Position numbers and translations under genes: made by a program. From NCBI RefSeq assembly GCF_003385395.1, contig NZ_QNUG01000013.1:39548-103547 (forward strand): a stretch of DNA of 64,000 bases, given 5' to 3'. This stretch comes from Epilithonimonas hispanica (GTDB taxonomy: Bacteria; Bacteroidota; Bacteroidia; Flavobacteriales; Weeksellaceae). Shown piece after piece: positions 1-7,147 of the stretch (the stretch's first letter is position 1; every line of letters begins with the position of its first letter). Under the pieces are notes generated by a model that was not told where the DNA came from, did not search any database, and saw only the letters and a program-made list of their open reading frames with translations.

Positions 1-197
1 TTTGCAGAATCTGCTACAACGCGAGAAACAGTTTTTGTAGAATCTGCTGTTGCTTTATAAGTCCCGTGAGGTGCATTTGGGTCATCGTATCTTACAACGT
101 CATCAGTTTTTACAATACGTCCTTTGTTCCCACCAGCAGGAAGGTCACAAGATACAACTAAGATAGCAGAAGCCAACAATATAACAGATTTTTTCAT
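1..197 (-). CDS. Lipoprotein of unknown function, N-terminal part only
   Basis: The gene runs off the left edge, so only the first 65 residues are visible. The protein starts MKKSVILLASAILVVSC and has a typical lipobox (L-V-V-S-C) with the lipidated Cys at residue 17, so it should be exported and anchored in a membrane. The part after the Cys is polar (about residues 18-65, with several Asp, Thr and Lys) and shows no domain I recognise. The ATG is preceded by an AT-rich spacer without a clear Shine-Dalgarno site, normal for Bacteroidota. The product cannot be named from this fragment. Confidence 0.7.
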   Translation of the reverse strand, partial: MKKSVILLASAILVVSCDLPAGGNKGRIVKTDDVVRYDDPNAPHGTYKATADSTKTVSRVVADSA

Positions 198-360
198 TTT
201 TTATTATTTAACGTGTCAAAAGTAGTGAAATTGAGATTTTCTGCAAAATTATTTTCTGTAAAATGTACGACGTAAAAAGTAAAATGTAATCTATCTAATT
301 AATTTTTCTTCTTTTCTTTACAAATCTCTAATGGAAGAGGAAATGTTTCTACTTTGCGAA

Positions 361-450
361 GCGCGCCCCGACTTGAGCGGAAATCCTTTTTACGTAACGC
401 AGTGGAGTGAAAAGATTGGGAGCGGAAGGCGGATAAAGGCGCCCAAATAA
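361..450. repeat. REP-like dispersed element, family 1, copy A
   Basis: A GC-richer island in the 304-nt clpP 3' gap. It begins with a CCCCGACTTGAGCGG block, has a T-run and a matching A-run in the middle, and ends with GGGAGCGGAAGGCGG...GCGCCCAAATAA. A close relative lies at 6431-6556 and a second sub-type at 14277-14345 and 54346-54456. The rest of the gap (198-360) holds AT-rich sequence with nothing else I can identify. Confidence 0.6.
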
Positions 451-464
451 TTTGAATTATCATA

Positions 465-493
465 AAAAAACCTGACTCAAAATGAATCAGGCT
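465..493 (-). terminator. Rho-independent terminator of clpP
   Basis: On the minus strand an imperfect 9-bp stem (CCTGATTCA pairing with TGAGTCAGG, one mismatch) is followed by a run of seven T. It lies just past the clpP stop codon. Confidence 0.75.
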
Positions 494-501
494 TTGTTGT
501 T

Positions 502-1179
502 TTATTTTTTTCTTTCGAGAACTTCGTCTACCATTCCGAACTCTTTGGCTTCGGTGGATGTCATCCAGTAATCTCTGTCAGAGGCTTTTTCTACCCACTC
601 GTAAGTTTGTCCTGAATGGTTTGAAATGATGTCATACAATTCTTTTTTCAATTTCAACATCTCTCTCAAATTGATTTCCATATCAGAAGCTACACCTTGT
701 GCGCCGCCAGAAGGCTGGTGAATCATCACTCGAGAATGCTTCAACGCAGAACGTTTTCCCTTCTCACCTGCAACCAAAAGCACAGCTCCCATAGAAGCAG
801 CGATTCCTGTACAAATCGTAGCAACATCAGGCTTAATGATTTGCATTGTGTCATAGATTCCCAATCCTGCATAAACACTTCCTCCAGGAGAGTTGATATA
901 AATTTGAATATCCTTCGCTGAATCGGAACTTTCTAAGAATAACAATTGCGCGGTTACAATATTTGCCACTTGATCATCGATTCCCGTTCCTAGGAATATG
1001 ATTCTATCCATCATTAATCTTGAAAAGACGTCCATCTGTGCAACGTTCATTCTACGCTCCTCCATAATGTATGGCGTAAGATTGGTTGGGTTGAACATTC
1101 CCATATATTGGTCTGTAGCAAGACCGTTGTTTCCCATATGCTTAACTGAGAAATCTCTGAATTCTTTTTTAATGTCCAT
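502..1179 (-). CDS. clpP: ATP-dependent Clp protease proteolytic subunit
   Basis: ClpP is the serine peptidase core of the ClpXP/ClpAP protease, which degrades unfolded and tagged cytoplasmic proteins. The 225-residue product has the complete catalytic triad. Ser129 lies in the AASMGA motif, His154 in MIHQP, and Asp203 in the SDRDYW segment. The Ser-His (25) and His-Asp (49) spacings equal those of E. coli ClpP. The motif INSPGG near residue 97 is the oxyanion/strand region. The N-terminal ~30 residues form the family's variable propeptide. The gene follows dnaG on the same strand with a gap of about 70 nt, so the two may be co-transcribed, and it ends at its own terminator. No clpX is present in the window. 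Confidence 0.97.
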   Translation of the reverse strand: MDIKKEFRDFSVKHMGNNGLATDQYMGMFNPTNLTPYIMEERRMNVAQMDVFSRLMMDRIIFLGTGIDDQVANIVTAQLLFLESSDSAKDIQIYINSPGGSVYAGLGIYDTMQIIKPDVATICTGIAASMGAVLLVAGEKGKRSALKHSRVMIHQPSGGAQGVASDMEINLREMLKLKKELYDIISNHSGQTYEWVEKASDRDYWMTSTEAKEFGMVDEVLERKK

Positions 1180-1251
1180 ATTATATTTGGTTATTTTTAA
1201 ATCTGTATTGAGTTTGCAATTTTTATTCCTTTGCCAAAGTAAGTCATTCTG

Positions 1252-3177
1252 TCATAAAATACGAAATAATTCGCTGTCTAATTTATTTTTAAGTTGCGTT
1301 AATAAAATAATCTGCTGGTAAATAGTTGTATTATCTTTTTCCTCACTTAGAGAATTTTTAAAATCATTAATTAATTTGACAATATACTCTCTCTTATGTC
1401 TTAAAACGATATCCGAAACCATTTTGGGTAAAACTTCTTCCTCTGAACTGAAATAGATATTAAACTTGTTCCAATTGCTGGTTTGATAATTATCAATCAA
1501 AGCGTTTGCTAATTTGCCGGACATCTCTTCATCCATAAAATTAAAGAAAAATTGACCAGAACGGATTTCATTTTGCAAGATTCCTTCCTTAACTTCAGAA
1601 ACAATTTTTTTATGAATATCCAATTGGATTTCGCAATCGTCTTCTTCCAAATGATTCAGAATTTCTTCAATAACTGTGATTTTATAATCATTTCCTTCAA
1701 TATCTTTTCTTTCTAAAACTACATCGCCATATTTGAGCATCAAATCCACCAACTTCTCTTCCAATAATAAAAGTGGATTGACAGATGTAAAAGCTTCCTG
1801 AACAATCTCTAGTTTTTGAGGTGCTTTTTTTTCTTCAAACTTTGGTTTTGATTCCTGCTGTTGCGTTACATTGGTTTGAATTTGAAGTTCATTAAATAAA
1901 CTTTGTTCACTTAATCCAAATTTGTTGGAAACCTCTTTCAGATAAACTTCTCGCTTCAAAGCATTCTGAACAAATGAAACCGATTTTACAATATCACGAA
2001 TAGATTCAGCTTTTCTAATCGGGTCATCTCCTGCATCACGAAGAAGAATCTCTGCTTTGAAATCAATAAAATCTTTGGCTTCTTTCTCAATGAAATTTTC
2101 AACGTATTCCTGTGGATGTTTTCTAGCAAAAGAATCGGGGTCGTCACCATCTGGAAACAATAAAACACGAATGTTCATTCCTTCCGCTAACAACATATCA
2201 ATGCTTCGGAAACTCGCTTTAATTCCGGCTTTGTCACCATCAAAAAGAATCGTTACATTTTCCGTTAATCTTTTGATGAGTTTGATTTGTTCCGTTGTCA
2301 AAGATGTTCCGGAACTTGCTACAACATTCTCAATTCCTGACTGGTGAAGCGAAACAACATCCATATAACCTTCAACCAAAAGACAAAGATTCTTTCTGGA
2401 AATGGATTGTTTACTTTGATTCAGACCATAAAGAACATTGGATTTATGATAAATCTCGGTTTCAGGAGAATTGAGGTACTTTGCCGTTTTGAGATTATTC
2501 TTGAGAATCCTCGCACCAAAACCAAGAACTCGACCCGAAAAACTATGAATCGGGAAAACAACTCTATCACGGAATCTGTCAATCCCCGAAGGTGTATTTT
2601 CCGGAAAAATAGAAAGTCCGGATTTCTCTAGAATTTCTTTGGAATAAGATTTTCCTAGAGCAAACTCAGTAAAGGCACTTTTCTTTTCCGGCGAATAACC
2701 GAGTTGAAATTTCTTAATGATATCGTCTCTAAGTTCTCTTTCCTTGAAATAAGAAAAACCGATCATTTTCCCTTCTTCCGAATTCCAGAGTTGATCTTGA
2801 AAATAATCATTGGCAACCTCGTGGATCTTGTAAAGTAAATCTTTTTCGGTTTGTGACTGTTTTTCTTCTTCGGAATATTCTCGGATGTTTTCTTCAATCT
2901 CGATTCCGTACTTTTTTGCAGCGTGACGAAGAGCTTCGGGATAAGTGAAATTTTCAATCTCCATCAAGAAAGAAATAGCCGTTCCTCCCTTCCCTGACGA
3001 GAAATCTTTCCATATCTGTTTGCTTGGAGAAACAACAAAACTTGGCGATTTCTCCTCGTGAAAAGGACTCAAACCTTTGAAGTTGGAGCCAGCTCTTTTC
3101 AGTTGAACATATTCGCCAACAATCTCCTCTACGCGGATGGTAGAAAAAATCTTATCTATGGTTTCTTTGGTAATCAA
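1252..3177 (-). CDS. dnaG: DNA primase
   Basis: DnaG makes the RNA primers for chromosome replication. The 641-residue protein has the family's order: an N-terminal CHC2-type region (about 3-100), a catalytic core with the TOPRIM motifs (VEGYMD near 267, then ILFDGDKAG near 311 supplying acidic metal ligands), and a divergent C-terminal helicase-binding part. The oddity is the N-terminal zinc ribbon. Where the family has C-P-F-H...C-x-x-C, this protein has S37-P-F-H40...D58-F-S-S61, so only the His remains. From memory, this loss is shared by other Flavobacteriia primases; it does not look like decay, because the surrounding fold residues are intact. It lies directly upstream of clpP on the same strand. 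Confidence 0.96.
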   Translation of the reverse strand: MITKETIDKIFSTIRVEEIVGEYVQLKRAGSNFKGLSPFHEEKSPSFVVSPSKQIWKDFSSGKGGTAISFLMEIENFTYPEALRHAAKKYGIEIEENIREYSEEEKQSQTEKDLLYKIHEVANDYFQDQLWNSEEGKMIGFSYFKERELRDDIIKKFQLGYSPEKKSAFTEFALGKSYSKEILEKSGLSIFPENTPSGIDRFRDRVVFPIHSFSGRVLGFGARILKNNLKTAKYLNSPETEIYHKSNVLYGLNQSKQSISRKNLCLLVEGYMDVVSLHQSGIENVVASSGTSLTTEQIKLIKRLTENVTILFDGDKAGIKASFRSIDMLLAEGMNIRVLLFPDGDDPDSFARKHPQEYVENFIEKEAKDFIDFKAEILLRDAGDDPIRKAESIRDIVKSVSFVQNALKREVYLKEVSNKFGLSEQSLFNELQIQTNVTQQQESKPKFEEKKAPQKLEIVQEAFTSVNPLLLLEEKLVDLMLKYGDVVLERKDIEGNDYKITVIEEILNHLEEDDCEIQLDIHKKIVSEVKEGILQNEIRSGQFFFNFMDEEMSGKLANALIDNYQTSNWNKFNIYFSSEEEVLPKMVSDIVLRHKREYIVKLINDFKNSLSEEKDNTTIYQQIILLTQLKNKLDSELFRIL

Positions 3178-3262
3178 TTATGGTTCTTTTGATTTGGAAA
3201 AATGAAGTGGTAAAGTTAATAATTATCCTTAATAACCTTCAACAATTCAATTCTCAAAAGCT

Positions 3263-3270
3263 TATTTTTG
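3263..3270 (+). promoter_or_regulatory. -7 promoter element (TATTTTTG) for tsaE
   Basis: Matches the Bacteroidota consensus TAnnTTTG, 15 nt before the tsaE ATG. No clear -33 TTG is visible. Confidence 0.5.
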
Positions 3271-3285
3271 CAAAAAAATTAAAAG

Positions 3286-3693
3286 ATGCAATTCACAATT
3301 CATCAACTTGAGGAATGGAAAGATATTGTTAATCAAATTATTCCAAATCTCGATCATAATATTTTGTTATTAAAGGGAAATCTTGGCGCGGGAAAAACAA
3401 CGTTCACACAATTCTTAATGAAGGAATTGGGTACAAAGGATGAGATTTCCTCCCCAACCTACTCTATTGTAAATGAATATGACACGCCAAAAGGAAAAGT
3501 TTACCACTTCGATTTATACCGATTAAAATCCGTGGAAGAAGCTTACGATTTTGGGATCGAGGAATATTTAGATCATGCTTTTCTTTCGATCATCGAATGG
3601 CCAGAAATCTATATGGACGAACTTGAGGGCTATGGCTTCCACGAGATGACCATTAATAATACAGAATCTGGGAGAGAAATAGAATTTCAATAA
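3286..3693 (+). CDS. tsaE: tRNA threonylcarbamoyladenosine biosynthesis ATPase TsaE
   Basis: TsaE is the small P-loop ATPase that works with TsaB, TsaD and TsaC/Sua5 to make t6A37 on ANN-decoding tRNAs in the cytoplasm. The 135-residue length is typical. The Walker A motif GNLGAGKTT is at residues 31-39. The signature TSPTYSIVNEY follows around 55-65, with HFDLYRL around 72-78 and a late IEWPE. The gene starts 15 nt after a -7 promoter box. It is followed 57 nt later by ald, which has its own promoter box. The partner enzyme Sua5/TsaC is encoded at about 31 kb in this window. Confidence 0.95.
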   Translation: MQFTIHQLEEWKDIVNQIIPNLDHNILLLKGNLGAGKTTFTQFLMKELGTKDEISSPTYSIVNEYDTPKGKVYHFDLYRLKSVEEAYDFGIEEYLDHAFLSIIEWPEIYMDELEGYGFHEMTINNTESGREIEFQ

Positions 3694-3712
3694 AGTTTAA
3701 TATAAATTATTT

Positions 3713-3720
3713 TATCTTTG
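3713..3720 (+). promoter_or_regulatory. -7 promoter element (TATCTTTG) for ald
   Basis: Perfect TAnnTTTG match in the tsaE-ald gap, 30 nt before the ald ATG. Confidence 0.5.
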
Positions 3721-3750
3721 TTCTATATAATTGATTAATGTTTTGATTTT

Positions 3751-4950
3751 ATGAGCAGCACATCAACCATTTTTACACCTTTTTCTGAGCAAGAATTGAT
3801 TCCGAAAGAAGAGAAACTGGATGTCGTAAAAAAACAAGGAAAAGCTTTTAGCATTGGCGTTCCAAAAGAAACTTGCCTTAATGAGAAAAGAACTTGTCTT
3901 ATTCCCGACGCTGTTCAAATATTGGTTAATAATGGTCACAAAGTCATCATAGAAAGCGGTGCAGGATTAGGTTCTCACTTTTCGGATATACTTTATTCCG
4001 AAGCTGGCGCAGAAATCACAAACGATCCAAAAGTAGCTTTTTCTCAAGACCTTATCCTTAAAATCAATCCACCGACAGAGGAAGAAATTGAATACTTAAG
4101 ACCAATGAGTTATCTGATTTCGGCGCTTCAAATCAACCTTAGAGATAAAGATTATTTTACAAAATTGGCTTGTAAAAAAGTCAACGCTATTGCTTTCGAA
4201 TTCATCATGGATGAGTACAAGCAATTATCATTAGTTCGGCTAATTGGCGAAATTGCAGGCAGTGTTTCTATCCTTTATGCATCGGAACTTTTGGCAATGT
4301 CAAACGGATTGATGCTTGGTGGAATCACAGGTGTTCGTCCTACAGAAGTTGTTATTCTAGGCGCAGGAATCGTTGGCGAATTTGCAACTAAAGCAGCGAT
4401 TGGATTGGGAGCAAGCGTAAAAGTTTTTGATAATTCGTTATCAAAACTCAGAAGGCTTCATACTTTGGTAGACAGCCGCGTTCCTACCTCGATCATAGAT
4501 CCGAAAGAATTGACTAAATCTCTTAGACGTGCCGATGTGGTTATTGGTGCTCTACCAAGACTTAATCTACCACCAATCGTTACCGAAGATATGGTGATGA
4601 AAATGAAAAAAGGCAGCGTCATTATAGATATCACCATTGATAACGGAAAAGTTATCGAAACTTCGGAACTTACAACAACAGAAAGTCCTTTTGTTGTAAA
4701 ACACGGTGTTATCCACTGTGGACTTCCTAATTTAACGTCTAAAATGCCGAGAACTACAACAAAAGCGGTGAGTAATTTCTTTCTAAGTTATCTTCTTGGT
4801 TACGATGAAGAAGGCGGTTTCGAAAATATGCTGGTTCATAAAAACGAAATCAAACAATCGCTTTACATGTACAAAGGAAGACATACAAAACAATTGATTT
4901 GCAACAAGTTCGACCTTCCTTATCACGACATTAATCTTCTGATTTTTTAA
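3751..4950 (+). CDS. ald: Alanine dehydrogenase-family NAD(P)-binding oxidoreductase
   Basis: Members of this family reversibly deaminate L-alanine to pyruvate and ammonia with NAD. The 399-residue protein has a catalytic domain (about 33-170 and 330-399) around a Rossmann domain (GAGIVGEFA near 205). It is about 30 residues longer at the N-terminus than the common form. Arg47 in the PKETCLNEKR segment and Lys104 in LKINPP match substrate-binding residues of characterised Ald enzymes. By my alignment, however, the position of the catalytic His (near residue 95 in those enzymes) is Gln127 (SALQINL). The enzyme name is thus a family call; substrate and direction are less sure. It lies between tsaE and a small conserved membrane-anchored protein, with only 9 nt to the latter. 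Confidence 0.85.
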   Translation: MSSTSTIFTPFSEQELIPKEEKLDVVKKQGKAFSIGVPKETCLNEKRTCLIPDAVQILVNNGHKVIIESGAGLGSHFSDILYSEAGAEITNDPKVAFSQDLILKINPPTEEEIEYLRPMSYLISALQINLRDKDYFTKLACKKVNAIAFEFIMDEYKQLSLVRLIGEIAGSVSILYASELLAMSNGLMLGGITGVRPTEVVILGAGIVGEFATKAAIGLGASVKVFDNSLSKLRRLHTLVDSRVPTSIIDPKELTKSLRRADVVIGALPRLNLPPIVTEDMVMKMKKGSVIIDITIDNGKVIETSELTTTESPFVVKHGVIHCGLPNLTSKMPRTTTKAVSNFFLSYLLGYDEEGGFENMLVHKNEIKQSLYMYKGRHTKQLICNKFDLPYHDINLLIF

Positions 4951-4959
4951 AATCAAACC

Positions 4960-5331
4960 ATGCTTAAAAAACTTAAATTCTATACCATCGGCTTGATTCC
5001 GGGACTATTAATCGTTTTCTTTGTCCTCAATCAAAAAGGTGCAAGTTGTTCTTATTTCCCTAATGACAGGGTAATTGCAGAAACTTTGACCAAAGATTTT
5101 TCTTACTCAGAAAATTTTAAAAAAGAAATGGAAACCAGCAAAATCTCCGAACAGTTTCTAAAAGACAGCATTATCTCAAAAGGTGAAATCGATTTCGACA
5201 GAAGCAAAGCTCAAGCAGAACCTTGTCCGCAATATCTGTTGATTTATCCAAAAAAGAATCCGAGGATGGAAATTAATTATTCTAAATGCAAGGAAAAAGC
5301 AGAATTTACTTCCTTAAAAAAATTGAAATAA
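4960..5331 (+). CDS. Small membrane-anchored or exported protein of unknown function
   Basis: A 123-residue protein starting 9 nt after ald, so probably co-transcribed with it. Residues 7-24 form one hydrophobic segment (signal anchor or uncleaved signal peptide), followed by a polar domain containing three Cys (in ASCSYF, EPCPQ and YSKCKE). The Cys residues may form disulphides outside the cytoplasm or bind a ligand. Proteins of this shape following ald are, from memory, common in Flavobacteriia and often carry a DUF4258 label, but I cannot confirm that here. Function unknown. Confidence 0.7.
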   Translation: MLKKLKFYTIGLIPGLLIVFFVLNQKGASCSYFPNDRVIAETLTKDFSYSENFKKEMETSKISEQFLKDSIISKGEIDFDRSKAQAEPCPQYLLIYPKKNPRMEINYSKCKEKAEFTSLKKLK

Positions 5332-5358
5332 TTATCTCAAAAATTCAGAATTAATTTC

Positions 5359-5367
5359 TATCTTCGC
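5359..5367 (+). promoter_or_regulatory. Probable -7 promoter element for the tyrA leader
   Basis: TATCTTCGC differs from TAnnTTTGC at one position. It ends 4 nt before the GTG of the leader peptide, so the RNA would start at or next to that codon, giving a leaderless message for the leader peptide. Confidence 0.4.
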
Positions 5368-5370
5368 TTT

Positions 5371-5427
5371 GTGAAAACAGCAAACAGAACATATTATTAC
5401 GCAATTTTACCCCTTCAAGAGGATTAG
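5371..5427 (+). CDS. Candidate tyrosine-sensing leader peptide upstream of tyrA
   Basis: An 18-codon open frame, GTG start to TAG stop, reading MKTANRTYYYAILPLQED. Three consecutive Tyr codons (5392-5400) sit where a stalled ribosome would cover the transcript just before the competing hairpins. The downstream gene is prephenate dehydrogenase, the committed step to tyrosine, so Tyr-tRNA sensing makes biological sense. The GTG start and the near-absence of a 5' leader are unusual but compatible with a start right at the transcription start site. The peptide itself need have no other function. Confidence 0.65.
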   Translation: MKTANRTYYYAILPLQED

Positions 5428-5476
5428 GATTCGTATATAGAAATATCAAAACCTCGTCCTAAAGACGGGGTTTTTT
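5420..5476 (+). promoter_or_regulatory. Transcription attenuator of tyrA (antiterminator plus terminator)
   Basis: The terminator is a 9-bp stem (5450-5458 with 5464-5472, one T-G pair, loop CTAAA) followed by TTTTTT up to 5476. The competing antiterminator pairs AGGATTAGG at 5420-5428 with CCTCGTCCT at 5452-5460: eight of nine positions pair, including one wobble, and it uses the left arm of the terminator. A ribosome stalled on the Tyr codons at 5392-5400 leaves 5420-5428 free. A ribosome reaching the stop codon at 5425-5427 masks it, so the terminator forms. Inferred from pairing alone. Confidence 0.65.
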
Positions 5477-5498
5477 CGTTAAAAAAATTGAAAATAAA

Positions 5499-6344
5499 AT
5501 GAAGATAAGTATTGTTGGTACCGGATTAATTGGAGGTTCTATCGCATTGAAATTGAAAGAGAAAAATTTCACCAATTTGGTTTACGGAATAGACCAAAAC
5601 GAAGAAAACCTAAACAAAGCTCTCGAACTTAATATCATTGATGAAAAAGCAGATTTTGAATCTGGAATTAAGAACTCTGATTTGGTAATCATTTCTGTTC
5701 CGGTAGATTCGGCAAAGAAAATATTGCCTGATGTTTTGGATTTGATTAATGAAAATCAAACCGTAATGGACGTTGGTTCTACAAAATCTGGCATTGTAAA
5801 CTCAATCAAAAATCATCCGAATAGAAAACGATTTGTAGCTTTTCACCCCATGTGGGGAACGGAAAATTCTGGTCCAAAAGCTGCAACTAAAGACAGTTTT
5901 ACAGCAAAAGCAGCGGTGATTTGCAACAAAGAAGAATCGGATGAAAATGCTTTGGAAATTGTAGAACAAGTCATCAATACTTTGGAGATGCATCCCATTT
6001 ATATGAATGCCGATGCACACGATGTTCACACAGCTTACATTTCGCACATTTCGCATATTACTTCATACGCCTTAGCTAACACAGTTTTGGAAAAAGAACG
6101 TGAAGAAGACACTATTTTCCAACTGGCGAGTTCCGGTTTTTCGAGTACTGTTCGTTTGGCAAAATCTCATCCAGAAATGTGGGTTCCTATTTTCCGTCAA
6201 AACAAAGAAAACGTTTTAGATGTTCTTAATGAGCATATTTCGCAGCTTAGAAAATTCAAATCTGCTTTGGAGAAAGAGAATTTTGATTATTTGGAAGAGT
6301 TGATTGTAAATGCTAATAAGATTAGGGGGATTTTGGATAAGTAG
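5499..6344 (+). CDS. tyrA: Prephenate dehydrogenase
   Basis: TyrA oxidatively decarboxylates prephenate to 4-hydroxyphenylpyruvate with NAD(P), the committed step to tyrosine. The 281-residue protein has an N-terminal Rossmann motif (VGTGLIGGS at 6-14) and the family's active-site segment FHPMWGTENSG near 113-123, followed by the helical dimerisation domain with the H-x-x-Y-I-S-H-I motif near 180-190. There is no fused chorismate mutase or ACT domain. It stands alone here, without pheA or aroG homologues next to it. A leader peptide with three Tyr codons and a terminator hairpin precede it. A long hairpin with a T-run overlaps and follows its stop codon. Confidence 0.93.
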   Translation: MKISIVGTGLIGGSIALKLKEKNFTNLVYGIDQNEENLNKALELNIIDEKADFESGIKNSDLVIISVPVDSAKKILPDVLDLINENQTVMDVGSTKSGIVNSIKNHPNRKRFVAFHPMWGTENSGPKAATKDSFTAKAAVICNKEESDENALEIVEQVINTLEMHPIYMNADAHDVHTAYISHISHITSYALANTVLEKEREEDTIFQLASSGFSSTVRLAKSHPEMWVPIFRQNKENVLDVLNEHISQLRKFKSALEKENFDYLEELIVNANKIRGILDK

Positions 6345-6391
6345 TTTTTTTGTCATTCCGTATAGTCGAGATTCTTACGGAATGACAAAAT
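6345..6391. repeat. GTCATTCCG-type hairpin, possible tyrA terminator
   Basis: TGTCATTCCGTA and TACGGAATGACA form a perfect 12-bp stem around a 13-nt loop, extended by T- and A-runs on either side. It starts right after the tyrA stop. The same words occur as an imperfect hairpin at 12799-12865, so this is a member of a dispersed family that may double as a terminator. Confidence 0.6.
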
Positions 6392-6430
6392 TGGATCTTA
6401 TGACTAATCTTAATTTTATACTGAATCTGC

Positions 6431-6556
6431 AGCCCGGCTTGAGCGGAGCTCTTTTTCTGACATTGCGATTGTCCGAAAGTTCAACAGATTGCTTCACTTG
6501 GTTCGCAATGACAGAAAAAAGCGGGAGCGGAAGACGGATTAAGCTGCCCAAATAAT
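6431..6556. repeat. REP-like dispersed element, family 1, copy B
   Basis: Starts AGCCCGGCTTGAGCGGAGC and ends GGGAGCGGAAGACGGATTAAGCTGCCCAAATAA, like copy A at 361-450. Between them is a long stem in which TTTTTCTGACATTGCGA (6451-6467) pairs with TCGCAATGACAGAAAAA with one mismatch. It abuts the 3' end of purE, as copy A lies downstream of clpP. Confidence 0.65.
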
Positions 6557-6557
6557 C

Positions 6558-7061
6558 CTATTTATCAAACTGATTCGGATGTTGTTTCTTGATTTCATCA
6601 ACAGTTCCAAGAACTTTTTCTTTTAACGAATCCTGATATTTTTGCAATTTTTCTGAAACTTCGGAATCGGAAGTCCCAACGATTTTTGCAGCGAGAATCC
6701 CAGCATTTGTAGCGCCATTAAGAGCCACAGTTGCAACAGGAATCCCAGACGGCATCTGAAGAATCGACAAAACCGAATCCCAACCGTCGATAGAATTGCT
6801 GGACAAAATTGGGACACCAATCACAGGCAAAGTTGTACAACTGGCAACCATTCCCGGAAGATGCGCAGCGCCTCCTGCTCCTGCAACAATAACTTTCAAG
6901 CCTCTTTCTTTTGCCGACTTTGCATAATCGAACATACGTTCTGGTGTTCTGTGTGCAGAAACGACTGTTAACTCGTAAGGGATTTCCAAAGTTTTTAGAA
7001 AATCTGCAGCTTGTTGCATGATTGGCAAATCGCTTTGACTGCCCATTATTATTCCGACCAT
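6558..7061 (-). CDS. purE: N5-carboxyaminoimidazole ribonucleotide mutase
   Basis: PurE converts N5-CAIR to CAIR in purine synthesis, directly after the PurK step. The 167-residue length is typical of class I PurE. The family motifs are visible: GSQSDLPIM (8-16) for phosphate binding, SAHRTPERM (about 40-48), GAGGAAHLPGMVAS (about 72-85) and PVIGVPI (about 90-96) in the active site. A TATCTTTG box on the minus strand at 7081-7088 places the promoter about 20 nt upstream of the start. purK is 1.6 kb away on the same strand, separated by two genes on the opposite strand, so the two are not an operon here. Confidence 0.96.
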   Translation of the reverse strand: MVGIIMGSQSDLPIMQQAADFLKTLEIPYELTVVSAHRTPERMFDYAKSAKERGLKVIVAGAGGAAHLPGMVASCTTLPVIGVPILSSNSIDGWDSVLSILQMPSGIPVATVALNGATNAGILAAKIVGTSDSEVSEKLQKYQDSLKEKVLGTVDEIKKQHPNQFDK

Positions 7062-7080
7062 TTCAATTTTATTAGATGCT

Positions 7081-7088
7081 CAAAGATA
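7081..7088 (-). promoter_or_regulatory. -7 promoter element (TATCTTTG) for purE
   Basis: Perfect TAnnTTTG on the minus strand, about 20 nt upstream of the purE ATG and back to back with the promoter of the divergent transporter gene. Confidence 0.5.
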
Positions 7089-7121
7089 AAGATTAATCAA
7101 TAAAATACCAGTTTTTTGGAA

Positions 7122-7129
7122 TATCTTTG
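7122..7129 (+). promoter_or_regulatory. -7 promoter element (TATCTTTG) for the EamA transporter
   Basis: Perfect TAnnTTTG match. It overlaps the first TTG of the longest open frame (7127), which therefore cannot be the start codon because transcription begins downstream of it. Confidence 0.5.
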
Positions 7130-7147
7130 CTTCTTAATTTTCGAGAT

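Noticed and set aside
6310..6555. 81-codon plus-strand frame after tyrA
   Set aside because: It starts inside tyrA and then runs through a hairpin and a dispersed repeat; the translated product has no coding character.
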